NCBI GenBank assembly: GCA_020796225.1
Contig: CM036767.1
Span: forward strand, 20,838,927-20,902,926
Direction: 5' to 3'
Length of the DNA: 64,000 nt
Source: Arion vulgaris
Lineage: Eukaryota; Mollusca; Gastropoda; Stylommatophora; Arionidae
Both the position numbers and the translations under genes were made by a program. Of this stretch, positions 32,007-43,039 are shown piece after piece. Position 1 is the stretch's first letter. Each line of letters opens with the position of its first letter. A model generated the notes under the pieces. That model searched no databases and was not told the DNA's origin. It worked only from the letters and a program-made list of their open reading frames with translations.

Positions 32007-33960
32007 CGTAAAATCTAAAATTTGAACCCAGTTCTATTTGCAATTGTCATAAAAGATTCAAAGAAATTCGATACTACATTGAAGAACCGAGCATCTATAG
32101 ACTACTGAGTTAAGCTTATTTTAGGCGTCATGGATATTCTAAGAGCTCATGAAAAAATCATCTGAGTATCAACAGGTAGTTTTCTGAGAAAATCAGTTTC
32201 TAAACTACGATTAATGAAGAATAGCTCTAGAGACTGCTTTTAAGTTAGAAATGCCTGTATTACATTGAATAGATTATTTAGTACTACTTGGGGTAGTTTA
32301 TTGGATACCATTGAAGAAAAATAGTAGAAAAGAAGAAGAAATTTCAGAGACAGAAAGATAAGAAGGAGAGCGAAATATTTCATACATCATTGAAGGAATA
32401 GCTAGGATATGGATCTCTGAAGAAGAAGAGCAGTGGAAACATATAGAATGCTTTTAGAATACAATAGTTAAGAAGAGTCTCATATATACATGGACAGAAG
32501 AGAACAGGTAGATGAATCCAGAAGAATTAAATCGAAAAGCAGGCTGATACACAATAAGAATGAGAAAATTGAAGCATTTTGAATTAATATAACAAGACAT
32601 GAAAGTGTTGAAGAAGTTCTCATATGGAAAAGAAGAGAATCACTCAAAGACAGAAAAGAAGACCACGAAGATGGATTCAGTATGTAACGATGAGTGAAAA
32701 AAGACTGTCAGAGTGCCGACACCTGACCATGAGAGAGACACATATTCGAAGGACTATTGGTAGGAATAGTTCTGCTCAGAGCAACGATTTAATGAGGATA
32801 ACTAACTACAGTTCAGAAGACACATTCTGTACTGTAAAACAGTTGTTAGAGATTTTTCTATATTCTCTGCCTGTATCCATGATGTTTGCTAGTTATACAT
32901 TGATCTAAACTTTTTCTAATTTAATTCTGAAAATGATGACTGTTTCCTATTACTCTTAGTGGACAGGCCAAAACCGTTTTCAGCATTTGGTTAGAATAAA
33001 ACATGCCATTTAGTGTGGCTACTGAAAGAAGGTAGTTAGCAGACAAGCCATTGTTGAGTAGCTTTTAGTCACATTGAGGAGTTAATAAGTTGTCTTGAAC
33101 TCTTGATTAAATTAGATATTTTGATCTACATGAGATTTTTAGTGTGACATTGACAGGACAGCTTTCTAGATGGACATTAGATTGGAAAAGAGGTCATGGT
33201 TTACAATATGAAATATGAAGAAGAATGAAAATAGATTTGGAAAATTGTGGTACTGCATGTGAAGATTTATCTGAGACCATCATTTAGAGACGAAATGGAG
33301 TATGGTTTGGACAGATAGTTTATGCAGTGAGGCATTGAGAGACAGTTCTCTAGATGGACTAGTGGGAAGAAGGCATAAGTTCTAGGAAACCTGGAAGAAC
33401 AGTAGGGAAATTGAAGTAGTTTGCCTGAGTGGTGACTCATTGAGAGAAAGCTAGCCAGAACGATAATAATAGTCAGATACTACTTGGAAGATTTATCGTC
33501 TCAAACGGAAGAGAATAAGTATTCAGATATAGACATTGAATAACGATTGATTGATTATGTTACCATCATAATTGCACTTGATGAAAGTAGTTTCTCCGAT
33601 ATCTTCTTGAACAGGAAGAATCTCTAGTCTCGAAAAGACTAGTAGATGACAACAGAAGAGAACAAAAGCTAGGATAACCACACTAGAAGTACGAGAACTC
33701 TAGTATGCACCGAGATAGTCCGATGTAATGTTAAGATGGTGGAAATTTTGAGAATATTTCTAATTTAAAAATATGAAGAGAATGTATTTTTGACATCTCT
33801 GTAGAAATTTCTGTGGCTACATGAGAGTGTTGATGCTCTTGAGAGAAGAATAGTTAGATATAACATAAAAAAAATCTAGATGACATTGAGAATGATTTTT
33901 TTATGTTTGAAGATAAAGAAGAAGATAAGTCATAGATAACTAAGAAGTAAAATCTCGATT
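32007..33960. repeat. ~2-kb tandem duplication, copy 2 (very noisy)
   Basis: Follows copy 1 base by base in order: AAATCTAAAATTTGAACCCA at 32011, LINE F at 32440-32790, LINE S at 33200-33540, SINE C at 33545-33755, end at 33900-33960. It is riddled with 1-4-base losses and gains; many gains are GAA, TAG or CTAG. It reads like a poorly resolved consensus, not like ordinary decay. Confidence 0.88.
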
Positions 33961-36235
33961 AACGTCATTCGAGAACGCCAGTTTCTATATGCTCATTGTA
34001 AAAAATAGTTTCTAGTATGACTAACATTGAAGAAGAAATAGTTTCTAGTATAACTAACATTGAAGAAGAAATAGTTTCTAGTATGACTAACATTAAGAAG
34101 AATAGTTTCTAATGACTAACATTGAAGAAGGAATAGTTTCTAGTATGACTAACATTGAAGAAGAAATAGTTTCTAGTATGACTAACATTGAAGAAGAAAT
34201 AGTTTCTAGTATGACTAACATTGAAGAAGGAATAGTTTCTAGTATGACTAACATTGAAGAAGAAATAGTTTCTAGTATGACTAACATTGAAGAAGAAATA
34301 GTTTCTAGTATGACTAACATTGAAGAAGAAATAGTTTCTAGTTTGACTAACATTGAAGAAGAAATAGTTTCTAGTATGACTAACATTGAAGAAGAAGAAG
34401 AAATAGTTTCTAGTATGACTAACATTGAAGAAGAAGATATTTCTGTTGACTAACATTGAAGAAGAAATAGTTTCTAGTATGACTAACATTGAAGAAGAAA
34501 TAGTTTCTAGTATGACTAACATTGAAGAAGAAATAGTTTCTAGTATGACTAACATTGAAGAAGAAATAGTTTCTAGTATGACTAACATTGAAGAAGAAAT
34601 AGTTTCTAGTATGACTAACATTGAAGAAGAAATAGTTTCTAGTATGACTAACATTGAAGAAGAAATAGTTTCTAGTATGACTAACATTGAAGAAGAAATA
34701 GTTTCTAGTATGACTAACATTGAAGAAGAAATAGTTTCTAGTATGACTAACATTGAAGAAGAAATAGTTTCTAGTATGACTAACATTGAAGAAGAAGATA
34801 GTTTCTAGTATGACTAACATTGAAGAAGAAGAAGATAGTTCTAGATGACTAAATTAAGAAGAATAGTTTCTAGTATGACTAACATTGAAGAAGAATAGTT
34901 TCTAGTTGACTAACATTGAAGAAGAAATAGTTTCTAGTATGACTAACATTGAAGAAGAAATAGTTTCTAGTATGACTAACATTGAAGAAGAAATAGTTTC
35001 TAGTATGACTAACATTGAAGAAGAAGAAATAGTTTCTAGTATGACTAACATTGAAGAAGAAGGAATAGTTTCTAGTATGACTAACATTGAAGAAGAAGAA
35101 TAGTTTCTAGTATGACTACATTGAAGAAATATTTCAGTTCAACATTGAAGAAGAAATAGTTTCTAGTATGACTAACATTGAAAAGAATAGTTTCTAGTGT
35201 GACTAACATTGAAGAAGAAGAAATAGTTTCTAGTATGACTAACATTGAAGAAGTAATAGTTTCTAGTATGACTAACATTGAAGAAGAAATAGTTTCTAGT
35301 ATGACTAACATTGAAGAAGAAGGAATAGTTTCTAGTATGACTAACATTGAAGAAGAAATAGTTTCTAGTATGACTAACATTGAAGAAGAAATAGTTTCTA
35401 GTATGACTAACATTGAAGAAGATATAGTTTCTAGTATGACTAACATTGAAGAAGAAATAGTTTCTAGTATGACTAACATTGAAAAGAAATAGTTTCTAGT
35501 TGACTAACATTGAAGAAGAAATAGTTTCTAGTATGACTAACATTGAAGAAGAAGAAATAGTTTCTAGTGTGACTAACATTGAAGAAGAAATAGTTTCTAG
35601 TATGACTAACATTGAAGAAGAAATAGTTTCTAGTATGACTAACATTGAAGAAGAAATAGTTTCTAGTATGACTAACATTGAAGAAGAAATAGTTTCTAGT
35701 GTGACTAACATTGAAGAAGAAGAAATAGTTTCTAGTATGACTAACATTGAAGAAGAAGAAATAGTTTCTAGTATGACTAACATTGAAGAAGAAATAGTTT
35801 CTAGTATGATTAACATTGAAGAAGAAATAGTTTCTAGTATGATTAACATTGAAGAAGAAGAAATAGTTTCTAGTGTAACTAACATTGAAGAAGAAATAGT
35901 TTCTAGTATGACTAACATTGAAGAAGAAGAAATAGTTTCTAGTATGACTAACATTGAAGAAGAAATAGTTTCTAGTATGACTAACATTGAAGAAGAAATA
36001 GTTTCTAGTATGACTAACATTGAAGAAGAAATAGTTTCTAGTATGACTAACATTGAAGAAGAAATAGTTTCTAGTATGACTAACATTGAAGAAGAAATAG
36101 TTTCTAGTATGACTAACATTGAAGAAGAAATAGTTTCTAGTATGACTAACATTGAAGAAGAAATAGTTTCTAGTATGACTAACATTGAAGAAGAAGATAT
36201 TCTTTCTTGTGTGACTAACATTGAAGAAGACAAAA
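33961..36235. repeat. 33-bp satellite, about 65 copies
   Basis: The unit is GAAATAGTTTCTAGTATGAC plus TAACATTGAAGAA. Extra GAA triplets give 36-bp units. Because unit and variants are multiples of three, both strands stay open for hundreds of bases (plus strand MTNIEEEIVSS repeated). Frame-breaking indels occur near 34080-34110, 34440, 34830-34910, 35095-35180 and 35490. I treat this as satellite, not gene. Confidence 0.96.
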
Positions 36236-37021
36236 ATGATGACTATGAAGGATCAGTTCTTAACAAAAATCCAACAACTAATCACTCAGAAGCAGAAACA
36301 AGGTTATTAACCCTTTTGCTGCTACATACTTTCCAAAGACGGACCTAAAAACAGCTACTCTTTGTTTCTGGGTCACAAACGGGAATGTACGTCTATAGCA
36401 GTGACAGTAGAAATGTATACGTGTTAACACGTCTTTAGCCCACAGACGAGATATATTAACAGACGTGTTAACACGTCTTTAGCAGTGAATTGGAAAAACG
36501 TCTATACACGTCCTTAGCAACTAAAAGGAGTGCATCGACTGGTTTGAAAAGCAAGAGGAGGCAAATGCAACACAGATCCTACTTCTGCGTAAGATACGGA
36601 ACAGCGTAGCGCAGAAAACTTGAGCCTCAAAGACACAGAAGGAGATGACATATTATTTTAAAGTAACGTAGGTTTATACAATACATTTCTGTACATGACT
36701 ACTCTTATATTGAAATTTATATTCATTATTTTTGTAAAATTAAATACAACATGTATGTATTATTCACTGTTAAAGGATTTTGTTTTCATTTTCGTCTCAA
36801 GCCAGCAGTGAAATCACGTTACTGTACATATATATTAAGAGATTTCTGGTATTCGGTTATCCGTCTATTCGGTTATCCGTCACAGCCCTGACCGGACTGT
36901 TACGGTTAATCGAGGTTCTACTGTATATAGCGATTAATCACTTATATCTGTACTGAATACAGGCCAAATCAGAAGTACTTATTTTTGACTATAGTTATTT
37001 GATATATATAATATATATATA
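36236..37021. other. Unassigned stretch next to the satellite
   Basis: The open frame of the satellite runs on as DKNDDYEGSVLNKNPTTNH to 36348. ACACGTCTTTAGC-type repeats follow at 36360-36510, and TCGGTTATCCGTC occurs twice near 36855. No gene assigned. Confidence 0.5.
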
Positions 37022-37365
37022 TATATCAATAGCATTGACAAAGAAAAGAACAAATGCTTCTGTTCTGCAACAGCTTGATATTAAAGAGAGTTGGTTATTA
37101 AAGAACATAAAATCAAGGAAAATTAACTATTTCGTACACATCAAACGACATGAATGCCCACAGAAGATAATTTTGGTGGGAATGGTGCCTGGAAGAAGAA
37201 TGAGAGGAAGGAAGACCTAGAAGACGATGGGTGCAAGATATCATTGACGATCTGAGAATGACTGTTGCTGATGCCGGTCAGAACAGAGTTTTTCAGGACT
37301 GCTGTCATGGGATCCAGGTTCCGGAAGGGACAAGTTATTTGATGATGACGATGATGATGTTGATA
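37022..37365 (+). pseudogene. LINE type F-like fragment
   Basis: LDIKESWLLKNIKSRKINYF, VHIKRHE, MVPGRRMRGR, RRWVQDIIDDLRMTVADAG, ending in (GATGAT)n. A diverged member of the type F group. Confidence 0.82.
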
Positions 37366-37499
37366 TATATATATATGAATAATTGGACCATAACACAAGT
37401 ATTAAATATTTGCTTTGTACAAAGCTCTTGACAGGTAGTTTGACGTTTCTGCCGACAGGGGCGGAGCCATATGGGAATACCCAGTGCAATGAAGTCTTT
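37366..37499. other. Fragment with SINE D trace
   Basis: GGAGCCATATGGGAATACCC at 37462 resembles the SINE D segment AGCCATATGGGGTAAAACCC. Only about 40 bp. Confidence 0.4.
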
Positions 37500-37690
37500 A
37501 GAAACTTTAGACAAGCATTAAAATGCATTTGGAGCTCCGATACAATGGACACAAAGCAAAAGGCCGGCCACGTAAAAGATGGACCTCAGACATAACAGAG
37601 GCGACGAAAGACGCTATCTACAAAACGCATACAAAGGCTCGTTTTAGAAATCTCTTCTTGACCTGACGCTGTGAGGCAAACATGATTGGA
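37500..37690 (+). pseudogene. LINE type K fragment
   Basis: AGGCCGGCCACGTAAAAGAT (GRPRKRW), then the frame DITEATKDAIYKTHTKARFR, ending ACCTGACGCTGTGAGGCAAA, as at the end of the type K copy at 12225-12845. Confidence 0.8.
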
Positions 37691-37975
37691 AAGAAAGAAG
37701 GAAAGACAAGGATTAAATATGAAAATCGAACCTTTTTAAACAAAGTGTTACAAAAGTATTCTTAGTACCTGGTGGACAACAAATAGAGATAACATAGGCA
37801 TCCTACAAGACCTAAAAATTGAGGTCTACTGGCTCATAAATAACATCATATCTCAAAAACTGATATATTGTGGTCCTTTTAAATACTACAGCAGTTTAGA
37901 AGTAACTAATGGATAACATGGTTCATAAAAGACAAGGCAGGAGACGATCAAAGATGGACAGGACATTAAGAGTAG
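37691..37975. other. Unassigned stretch
   Basis: No recognised element. Confidence 0.4.
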
Positions 37976-38225
37976 GCCGTGTTTCTGGACCGCACATGGA
38001 TCAAAGGACGGACACAGCTAAAGAGTCATTGCGCTCTTGTGTTTCTGGGACCCGCACATGGGATCAAAGCGATGAGGACACAGGACATTAAAGAGTCATT
38101 GCGCCCTTGTGTTTCTGGGGCCCGCACATGGATTGCTGAGGCAGGACATAGAGTCATTGGCCTTGTGTTAGGCCAGGATCAGCATGAGGACACGACATAA
38201 GTCATGCGTTGTGTTCGGGCCGCAC
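37976..38225. repeat. ~77-bp degenerate repeat, 3-4 copies
   Basis: GTGTTTCTGGGACCCGCACA then AAAGAGTCATTGCGCTCTTG repeat three times; the last copy (38150-38225) is riddled with deletions. Confidence 0.85.
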
Positions 38226-38263
38226 TGATCAAGTAGAATGCGTCTACAGTAGTGCGTAAGACG

Positions 38264-38503
38264 ACTTTTTTTCTTTTTCGGATCCAAAAGCACTTACTTT
38301 TCAGCTCTTCGGCTCGGTTCCATGGACTTCGTAACCCTTAGGTTCGGTGCCATGGACATCGTAACCCTTAGGTTCGGTGCCACGAGCATCGTAAATCTGG
38401 AGAGCCTGTGACTTTTCTGCCAGCCCACGGAATTGATCCGCACTCACGGGGGGCTTGTCACCCGTCGTCCAACGCGCTACGGACACGCAGGGCAGGCGGG
38501 CGT
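38264..38503 (-). mobile_element. SINE E, reversed
   Basis: T-rich run (poly(A) in sense), TTTTCAGCTCTTCGGCTCGG, doubled GTAACCCTTAGGTTCGGTGC, GACTTTTCTGCCAGCCCACG, B box complement GGAATTGATCC. Confidence 0.9.
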
Positions 38504-38695
38504 AAGAAGTGACTGAGGTAGGGGCCTAGGTAAGCTACCATAGTAAATAAAAAAGCTCCGCAGAAATCGGATGAACTGGTCTTCTTTAGGCGCATAACCA
38601 GCACAACGTACAACGCTTAGATCACATACAAATCACAAAGAGAGGTTTAACAAGTGGTCGATATGGAACGTTCGAAGAAGAAGAAGAAGAAGAAA
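38504..38695 (+). mobile_element. SINE B, 5'-truncated
   Basis: Starts at CGTAAGAAGTGACTGAGGTA and continues with AAGCTCCGCAGAAATCGGAT to a (GAA)n tail. It begins directly at the end of SINE E. Confidence 0.88.
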
Positions 38696-39290
38696 GAGTC
38701 CTTAAACATGACGATTAAGAATGCAATAAAACTAACAAGAGACCCGATAGTTGACTCAGTTGGCGTTAAGCATTTCTACACTTCAAAAGTTATCTGACAT
38801 TTCTCTCAGCTGTTCAACTCCACCTGTTTGGCATGCTAAATATAGTTCTATGTGATGTCTTTTACAAACATTAGACCTGCTTCGCTGCACTTCATGGTCG
38901 GAATTTAATAAAAAAATTTCTCTTCGATGGAATCATATGGAATCAATATGGGAATATATACGGGAATATATTCTTCATTCAATTTTGATACTTTGTCGAA
39001 TAGCCAAATGCAAACCGGCAGACCATCTAATCGCTCGGCTTGCACTCCTTGGCCAGGATTTTTGGGGATGTGAGACAAAGTTTATTTATTAAGTTACGTA
39101 CCACACTTGAAGTTATAATTAATTTGAGTCAATTTTGTAATTTTTTTTGTTAAAGCAGGTAATCCATACGTTTTTCATTATATTATAATATTGGTGTTGG
39201 TATGATGGGGCAGTAGTGTGTAGTTTGTCAATTAGGCAGGTGTGTACATTAATTTGTTTCTTAGTCGATTCATAGTCCAAGAGGGAGGTT
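38696..39290. other. Unassigned AT-rich intron sequence
   Basis: GGAATCATATGGAATCAATA and ATGGGAATATATACGGGAAT are short local repetitions near 38930-38975. No gene. Confidence 0.5.
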
Positions 39291-39400
39291 GGGGAGGGGT
39301 CTCTGTGGCGTAGAAGTTAGATGCTTGTCTCTCTGTTCAACGGTACAGGTTCGCTCCTCGTGGAGCCAATATAATATTTTCCAGAGACCCTTGATGAAAT
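39291..39400 (+). mobile_element. SINE C head fragment
   Basis: GGTCTCTGTGGCGTAGAAGT, tRNA-like B box GGTTCGCTCCTCG, then ATATTTTCCAGAGACCCTTG; ends abruptly. Confidence 0.8.
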
Positions 39401-39535
39401 AACAAAGAGGCGTACATTAGCTAGAAATAACACACCCAAGGAAAACAAAACACAGGTAAATTAGATGTCCACTTCAGGTAACCTAATTGTCTTACAGAAT
39501 ACTTTTAACGGGATGCATTTTCAGTTATATTTTCT

Positions 39536-39985
39536 AGGGGTCTCTATTGCATAGATGTTTAATTCCCGTCGCTCGTGCCAAAAGTACCAGGTTCGATCCC
39601 TCGTGAAGCTATCTGGATATTTTTCCAGAGACCTTTCATCCCAGTGTAGGTGAGATCGAATTCCTAGTCCTATCGGAGCCAGACGATAAAATGTAGGTCC
39701 CATGTCCAAGTTGACCAGGTAATAGAACCATTGGCAGCTGAAAATCGAGAAGAGCAGACTGGACAGCCGTTTACCAGGAAACATTTATTAGAAAGGTTAG
39801 AAAATACAATTAATAAAAATATTGTTCCCATCTTCTAAATTACATCGGGACCCTCGCCGGTCCTACGGAGTTCGTGCGCTGCCGCTGAGATCTTTCTGTG
39901 TAAGAAAGATATCAGAGCACACATGATTACTCACCGAAGTGCAATGATGATGGACCCATGAATCAACTAATCACTTAATCGATTC
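39536..39985 (+). mobile_element. SINE C, full length
   Basis: Head with GGTTCGATCCCTCG, body TCCCAGTGTAGGTGAGATCG and GACGATAAAATGTAGGTCCC, 3' region GAGATCTTTCTGTGTAAGAA and CACCGAAGTGCAATGATGAT, degenerate (AATC)n tail. Confidence 0.92.
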
Positions 39986-40054
39986 TGATGTCAACTATCA
40001 TGTTGCAAAGGAACGTGCAATCAAAGAAGATTGCAACCAAAGGAACGTGCACAC

Positions 40055-40310
40055 CAAAGATACGTTTTCAAAGCCGAATGATTTACTTTCATTGCACCGG
40101 GTTCTACCCCATATGGCTCAGTCCCTCTCCACTGAATTGGCACGCCACCTGCCGCCGAAGTATTGCACAACTCACGAACTCCGTAACTCTGACAACAATC
40201 GGAGATTCTCTGGAAAACATGCACTCGTGAACAGAACTACACGATTCGTGTTCGAAACCCTGACCTTCGGATGCAAGGCAAGCGCTCTTAGTGGATCAGG
40301 GCAAATATGA
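40055..40310 (-). mobile_element. SINE D, reversed
   Basis: TTTCATTGCACCGGGTTCTA, CCATATGGCTCAGTCCCTCT, TATTGCACAACTCACGAACT, CCGTAACTCTGACAACAATC, and the B-box complement region TTCGTGTTCGAAACCCTGAC. Confidence 0.88.
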
Positions 40311-40419
40311 TTTTTAGAGTAAAAAACGCCACATAATATGGCGTTTGATCCACAAGAAGTTAACCGTTTAGCCACATTATCGATGCTATTTAGTATGTGT
40401 GTGTTTGAGTGTGTACTTT

Positions 40420-40530
40420 TCATCTGAATATGAAAAAATTGTTACTAAACTTGGAAAACTAAATATATTTTCATCTGAATATGAAAAAAAATTGTTACTA
40501 AACTTGGAAAACTAAATATAAAATGATCGC
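40420..40530. repeat. ~60-bp tandem duplication
   Basis: TTTTCATCTGAATATGAAAA then TTGTTACTAAACTTGGAAAA occurs twice in tandem, about 60 bp upstream of the exon 2 acceptor. Confidence 0.9.
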
Positions 40531-40585
40531 CAATATGATGATAATGACTAACTTTCAATAATATTGTTTTTAAATTGTTTCACAG

Positions 40586-40678
40586 GTAAGGTGAAGTCAC
40601 AAAGAAGGACAATGGCAACAACATGGAGCGCAAAGTTTTGAGAGCTACATTTTGAAATTGTAACACAGCTCAGTCAAG
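40586..40678 (+). CDS. prkg1: cGMP-dependent protein kinase exon 2 (cNMP-binding domain A core), with apparent base losses
   Basis: The acceptor is TTGTTTCACAG. The first two bases complete the Gly split from exon 1, and then the sequence follows the PRKG1 series KVEVTKEG...[20 protein letters not shown] only if about seven to nine single bases are assumed missing. Examples: GTGAAGTC for GTG-GAA-GTC, AAAGAAGG for AAG-GAA-GG, and TTTTGAGAGCT for the Phe-Gly-Glu-Leu codons. This segment carries the phosphate-binding cassette FGELA, where cGMP binds. Read as given, it contains in-frame stops. The apparent donor is GTCAGA at 40679, weak, and one base short of the phase needed by exon 3. Neighbouring exons are intact, so consensus errors are more likely than a dead gene. 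Confidence 0.78.
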
Positions 40679-41764
40679 GTCAGACTTACTAAACATTTAC
40701 TATTTGTATTTGTAAATAGTAATTAAATTCTTCTTAATCCTAATCTTATTCAAAAGTTTAGTACAATCAGATAATGAATTTAGTATCTATCTTCTTCTTC
40801 TTTACCCATTCACCTCCAGGAAGGCATAGGTTCACAACCAAGACCTTGCAAGCTTTCATGTACTTCATTGAGGTTATTTAAAGCTAAGTGTTTTTTACAG
40901 GGCAGGGCAGCTAGTCTCTCGCCAAACCTCCACTTTCGCTGTAAACAACATGTGGTAGATATTAGTGGTTCTATTTTTTACCCCGAATTCGAACCCCGGC
41001 AACCACACAGGCGTCACTTTGACTAGTCTTCTTTGATTATTGGACAGGAGAAACGTGTAGGCGCATTTTCTGAGATTCTCATCGTCTGTATTGCGATCAG
41101 ATCTCGAATCGAATATGTATGCACCTACACCTTCTACTTAGTCCAGAGTAGCTCTCCTTCGATCCCTACCCACTTAGCCAGACATTTGTCTGTTACCAGG
41201 ATCTCCCAGTTTAGGTGTGGTAGAGTTTTTGTCAGTGCCAGCTCACTGACCCTGGCGCCATCTATACCTACATTATTGCGCCAGCGGCCCCAGTATCTAT
41301 CTAATGTAAGGAAATATTATTATGTTTGAAATTGCATAAGCTTTTTAGTATTGTCCATAAATTGTCTCTGTCTCGTTATGTCTAAAGAATAAAAGACAGA
41401 ATATGTAAACACGAAGAATGTAGATGTTCAAAGCTTAAAACATGATAGATCGACGTTTCGACCAAAGACCTTATCAAGCAAAGAATACAAGCTAATGGTC
41501 CTTTACAACGTATATCATAGACACATTGACACGATTTTATGTCTGATGTTGTTACTTTATAATGGCAGCTGTTCATGATACTCTATAACCATATAAATAT
41601 ATATTCCAATCGTACCGTTGTACGTTCTTATGACCTGCAAGTAATTTTACTACCGCTCTGTCTTAGGCAACTCGCTCAATCTCTTCCATGGAATTGAGTC
41701 CGATATTTTTGCGTCTTGTAGCAAAGTTCATTTCAGGGTTTTCCACATCCTTATAAATGATTGG
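40679..41764. other. Intron sequence, unassigned
   Basis: Includes TTCTTCTTCTTT at 40792, a weak SINE A-like stretch at 40960-41010, and unassigned sequence. No gene. Confidence 0.5.
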
Positions 41765-42116
41765 AACTTGATCTTCTACTCTATAACCATGTTAGTCTGG
41801 TTAAATCTATGCTGTTTTATAATCATGTTAGTCGTTTAAACTACTTTGCTCTCTATAACCATGTTAGTCTGGTTAAATCTATGCTGTTTTGCTACTCTAT
41901 AATCCATGTTAGTCTGGTTAAATCTATGCTGTTATTGTACTCTATAACCATGTTAGTCTGTTAAATCTATGCTGTATTTACTCTATAATCATGTTAGTCT
42001 GGTTAAATCTATGCTGTTATTGCTACTCTATAATCATGTTAGTCTGGTTAAATCTATCTTTACTCATAACCATGTTAGTTGGTAAATCTATGCTGTTATT
42101 GCTACTCTATAACATA
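41765..42116. repeat. 45-bp satellite, first block
   Basis: The unit ATAACCATGTTAGTCTGGTT, AAATCTATGCTGTTATTGCT, ACTCT appears about eight times, with small deletions in many copies. It continues at 42339-42416 and 42660-42690 around two insertions. Confidence 0.93.
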
Positions 42117-42338
42117 GACTAAATCGACAAGTCCTTATGTGGTCACCAGTTGGGAAAGAAAACATGGAAGACCAAAGACCACTCTTCGAAGAACCATCCA
42201 GCAAGAAAGTAAACTATTGGGATGTAAAACCATACAAGATCTCCAACTGCTAGCAAAGAACCGCATCACATGGAGATCTAAAACCTCTGCCCTATGTGCC
42301 GCCTTGGCACGAAAGGAACCAACAAACTAACTAACTAT
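42117..42338 (+). pseudogene. LINE type O fragment inserted in the 45-bp satellite
   Basis: An open frame ends in TWRSKTSALCAALARKEPTN then stop, preceded by GRPKTTLRRTIQQESKLLGC. The sequence equals the 3' end of 46620-47265. ATAAC-type bases flank both sides, consistent with retroposition of a 5'-truncated copy. Confidence 0.87.
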
Positions 42339-42416
42339 AACCACGTTAGTCTGGTTAAATCTATGTTGGTCTTGCTACTCTATAACCATGTTAGTCTGGT
42401 TAAATCTATGTTGTTC

Positions 42417-42664
42417 TTTGATTGATTGATTGATTGATAGAACCATCATCATTGCACTTCAGTGAGTAACCATGTGTGCTTCGATCTCTTTCTTACTCAT
42501 GAAGATCTCAGCGGCAGTGCACGAAGTCCGTAGCACCAGCGAGGGTCCACGATTTAAGTTTGAAGATGGTGAAGATATTTTTGTAGGAATTTAATTTTTA
42601 ATCTTATCTAATAAATTTGTTGAGGGCGGTGGCTTTCCAGCCCGCTCTTCTCGATTTTGAACTT
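42417..42664 (-). mobile_element. SINE C, 3' half, inserted in the 45-bp satellite
   Basis: (GATT)n, then CATCATTGCACTTCAGTGAG, TCATGAAGATCTCAGCGGCA, AGCACCAGCGAGGGTCCACG and CTTTCCAGCCCGCTCTTCTC. It ends 56 bp before exon 3. Confidence 0.9.
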
Positions 42665-42720
42665 GCTACTCTACAACCATATTAGTGTATCAATATCTGT
42701 TGTTTTTGTTATATCATCAG

Positions 42721-42826
42721 CGCTAACCAACTGTCGGTTGTGGGCTATAGACAGGCAGTGTTTCCAGAGCATCATGATGCGGACAGGTCTTTTACGTCAT
42801 ACAGAGCATATGGACTTTCTAAGAAG
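42721..42826 (+). CDS. prkg1: cGMP-dependent protein kinase exon 3 (end of cNMP-binding domain A and A-B linker helix)
   Basis: Acceptor TATATCATCAG, donor GTAAGG at 42827. After two bases of a split codon the frame reads [20 protein letters not shown], then [14 protein letters not shown]. [18 protein letters not shown] is diagnostic for PRKG1-type kinases: it closes the first cyclic-nucleotide pocket and forms the long helix joining domains A and B. Length is 106 bp with phase 2 at the end, which fits exon 4 (AG + C giving Ser). No defects. It sits immediately downstream of an invaded satellite. Confidence 0.94.
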
Positions 42827-42892
42827 GTAAGGGTTTGTATTTAGTTTCTGTCGTGACCGACTATTATAGTGATCCGTAGCTCCAGAACACGT

Positions 42893-42976
42893 TCCAGGAG
42901 ATGATAGTCCAGGACCTCATTATTATAAAATAGCTTGTCCTGAGAAGAACTTTGCCACCTCAACAGTCCTCCGGAA
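42893..42976 (-). pseudogene. LINE type F 3' scrap
   Basis: TAGCTTGTCCTGAGAAGAAC, TTTGCCACCTCAACAGTCCT, then CCGGAATT match the reversed end of LINE F. Confidence 0.75.
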
Positions 42977-43039
42977 TTTCCATATTATTGTTAGGGTTTT
43001 CTAGGCATTGTCTTGGAAGGTAGTCTGCCATTGCTTTCC

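Larger units (their letters stand above)
26798..40585 (+). other. PRKG intron, 13.8 kb
   Basis: Lies between the donor GTAAGA at 26798 and the acceptor TTGTTTCACAG ending at 40585. It holds the nested DNA transposons, the ~2-kb tandem duplication, the 33-bp satellite and several SINE/LINE fragments listed below. Confidence 0.85.

Noticed and set aside
34109..36348. Several 100-280-codon open frames on both strands
   Set aside because: All come from the stop-free 33-bp satellite. The frame is broken several times and no start context, splice site or unique domain supports a gene.
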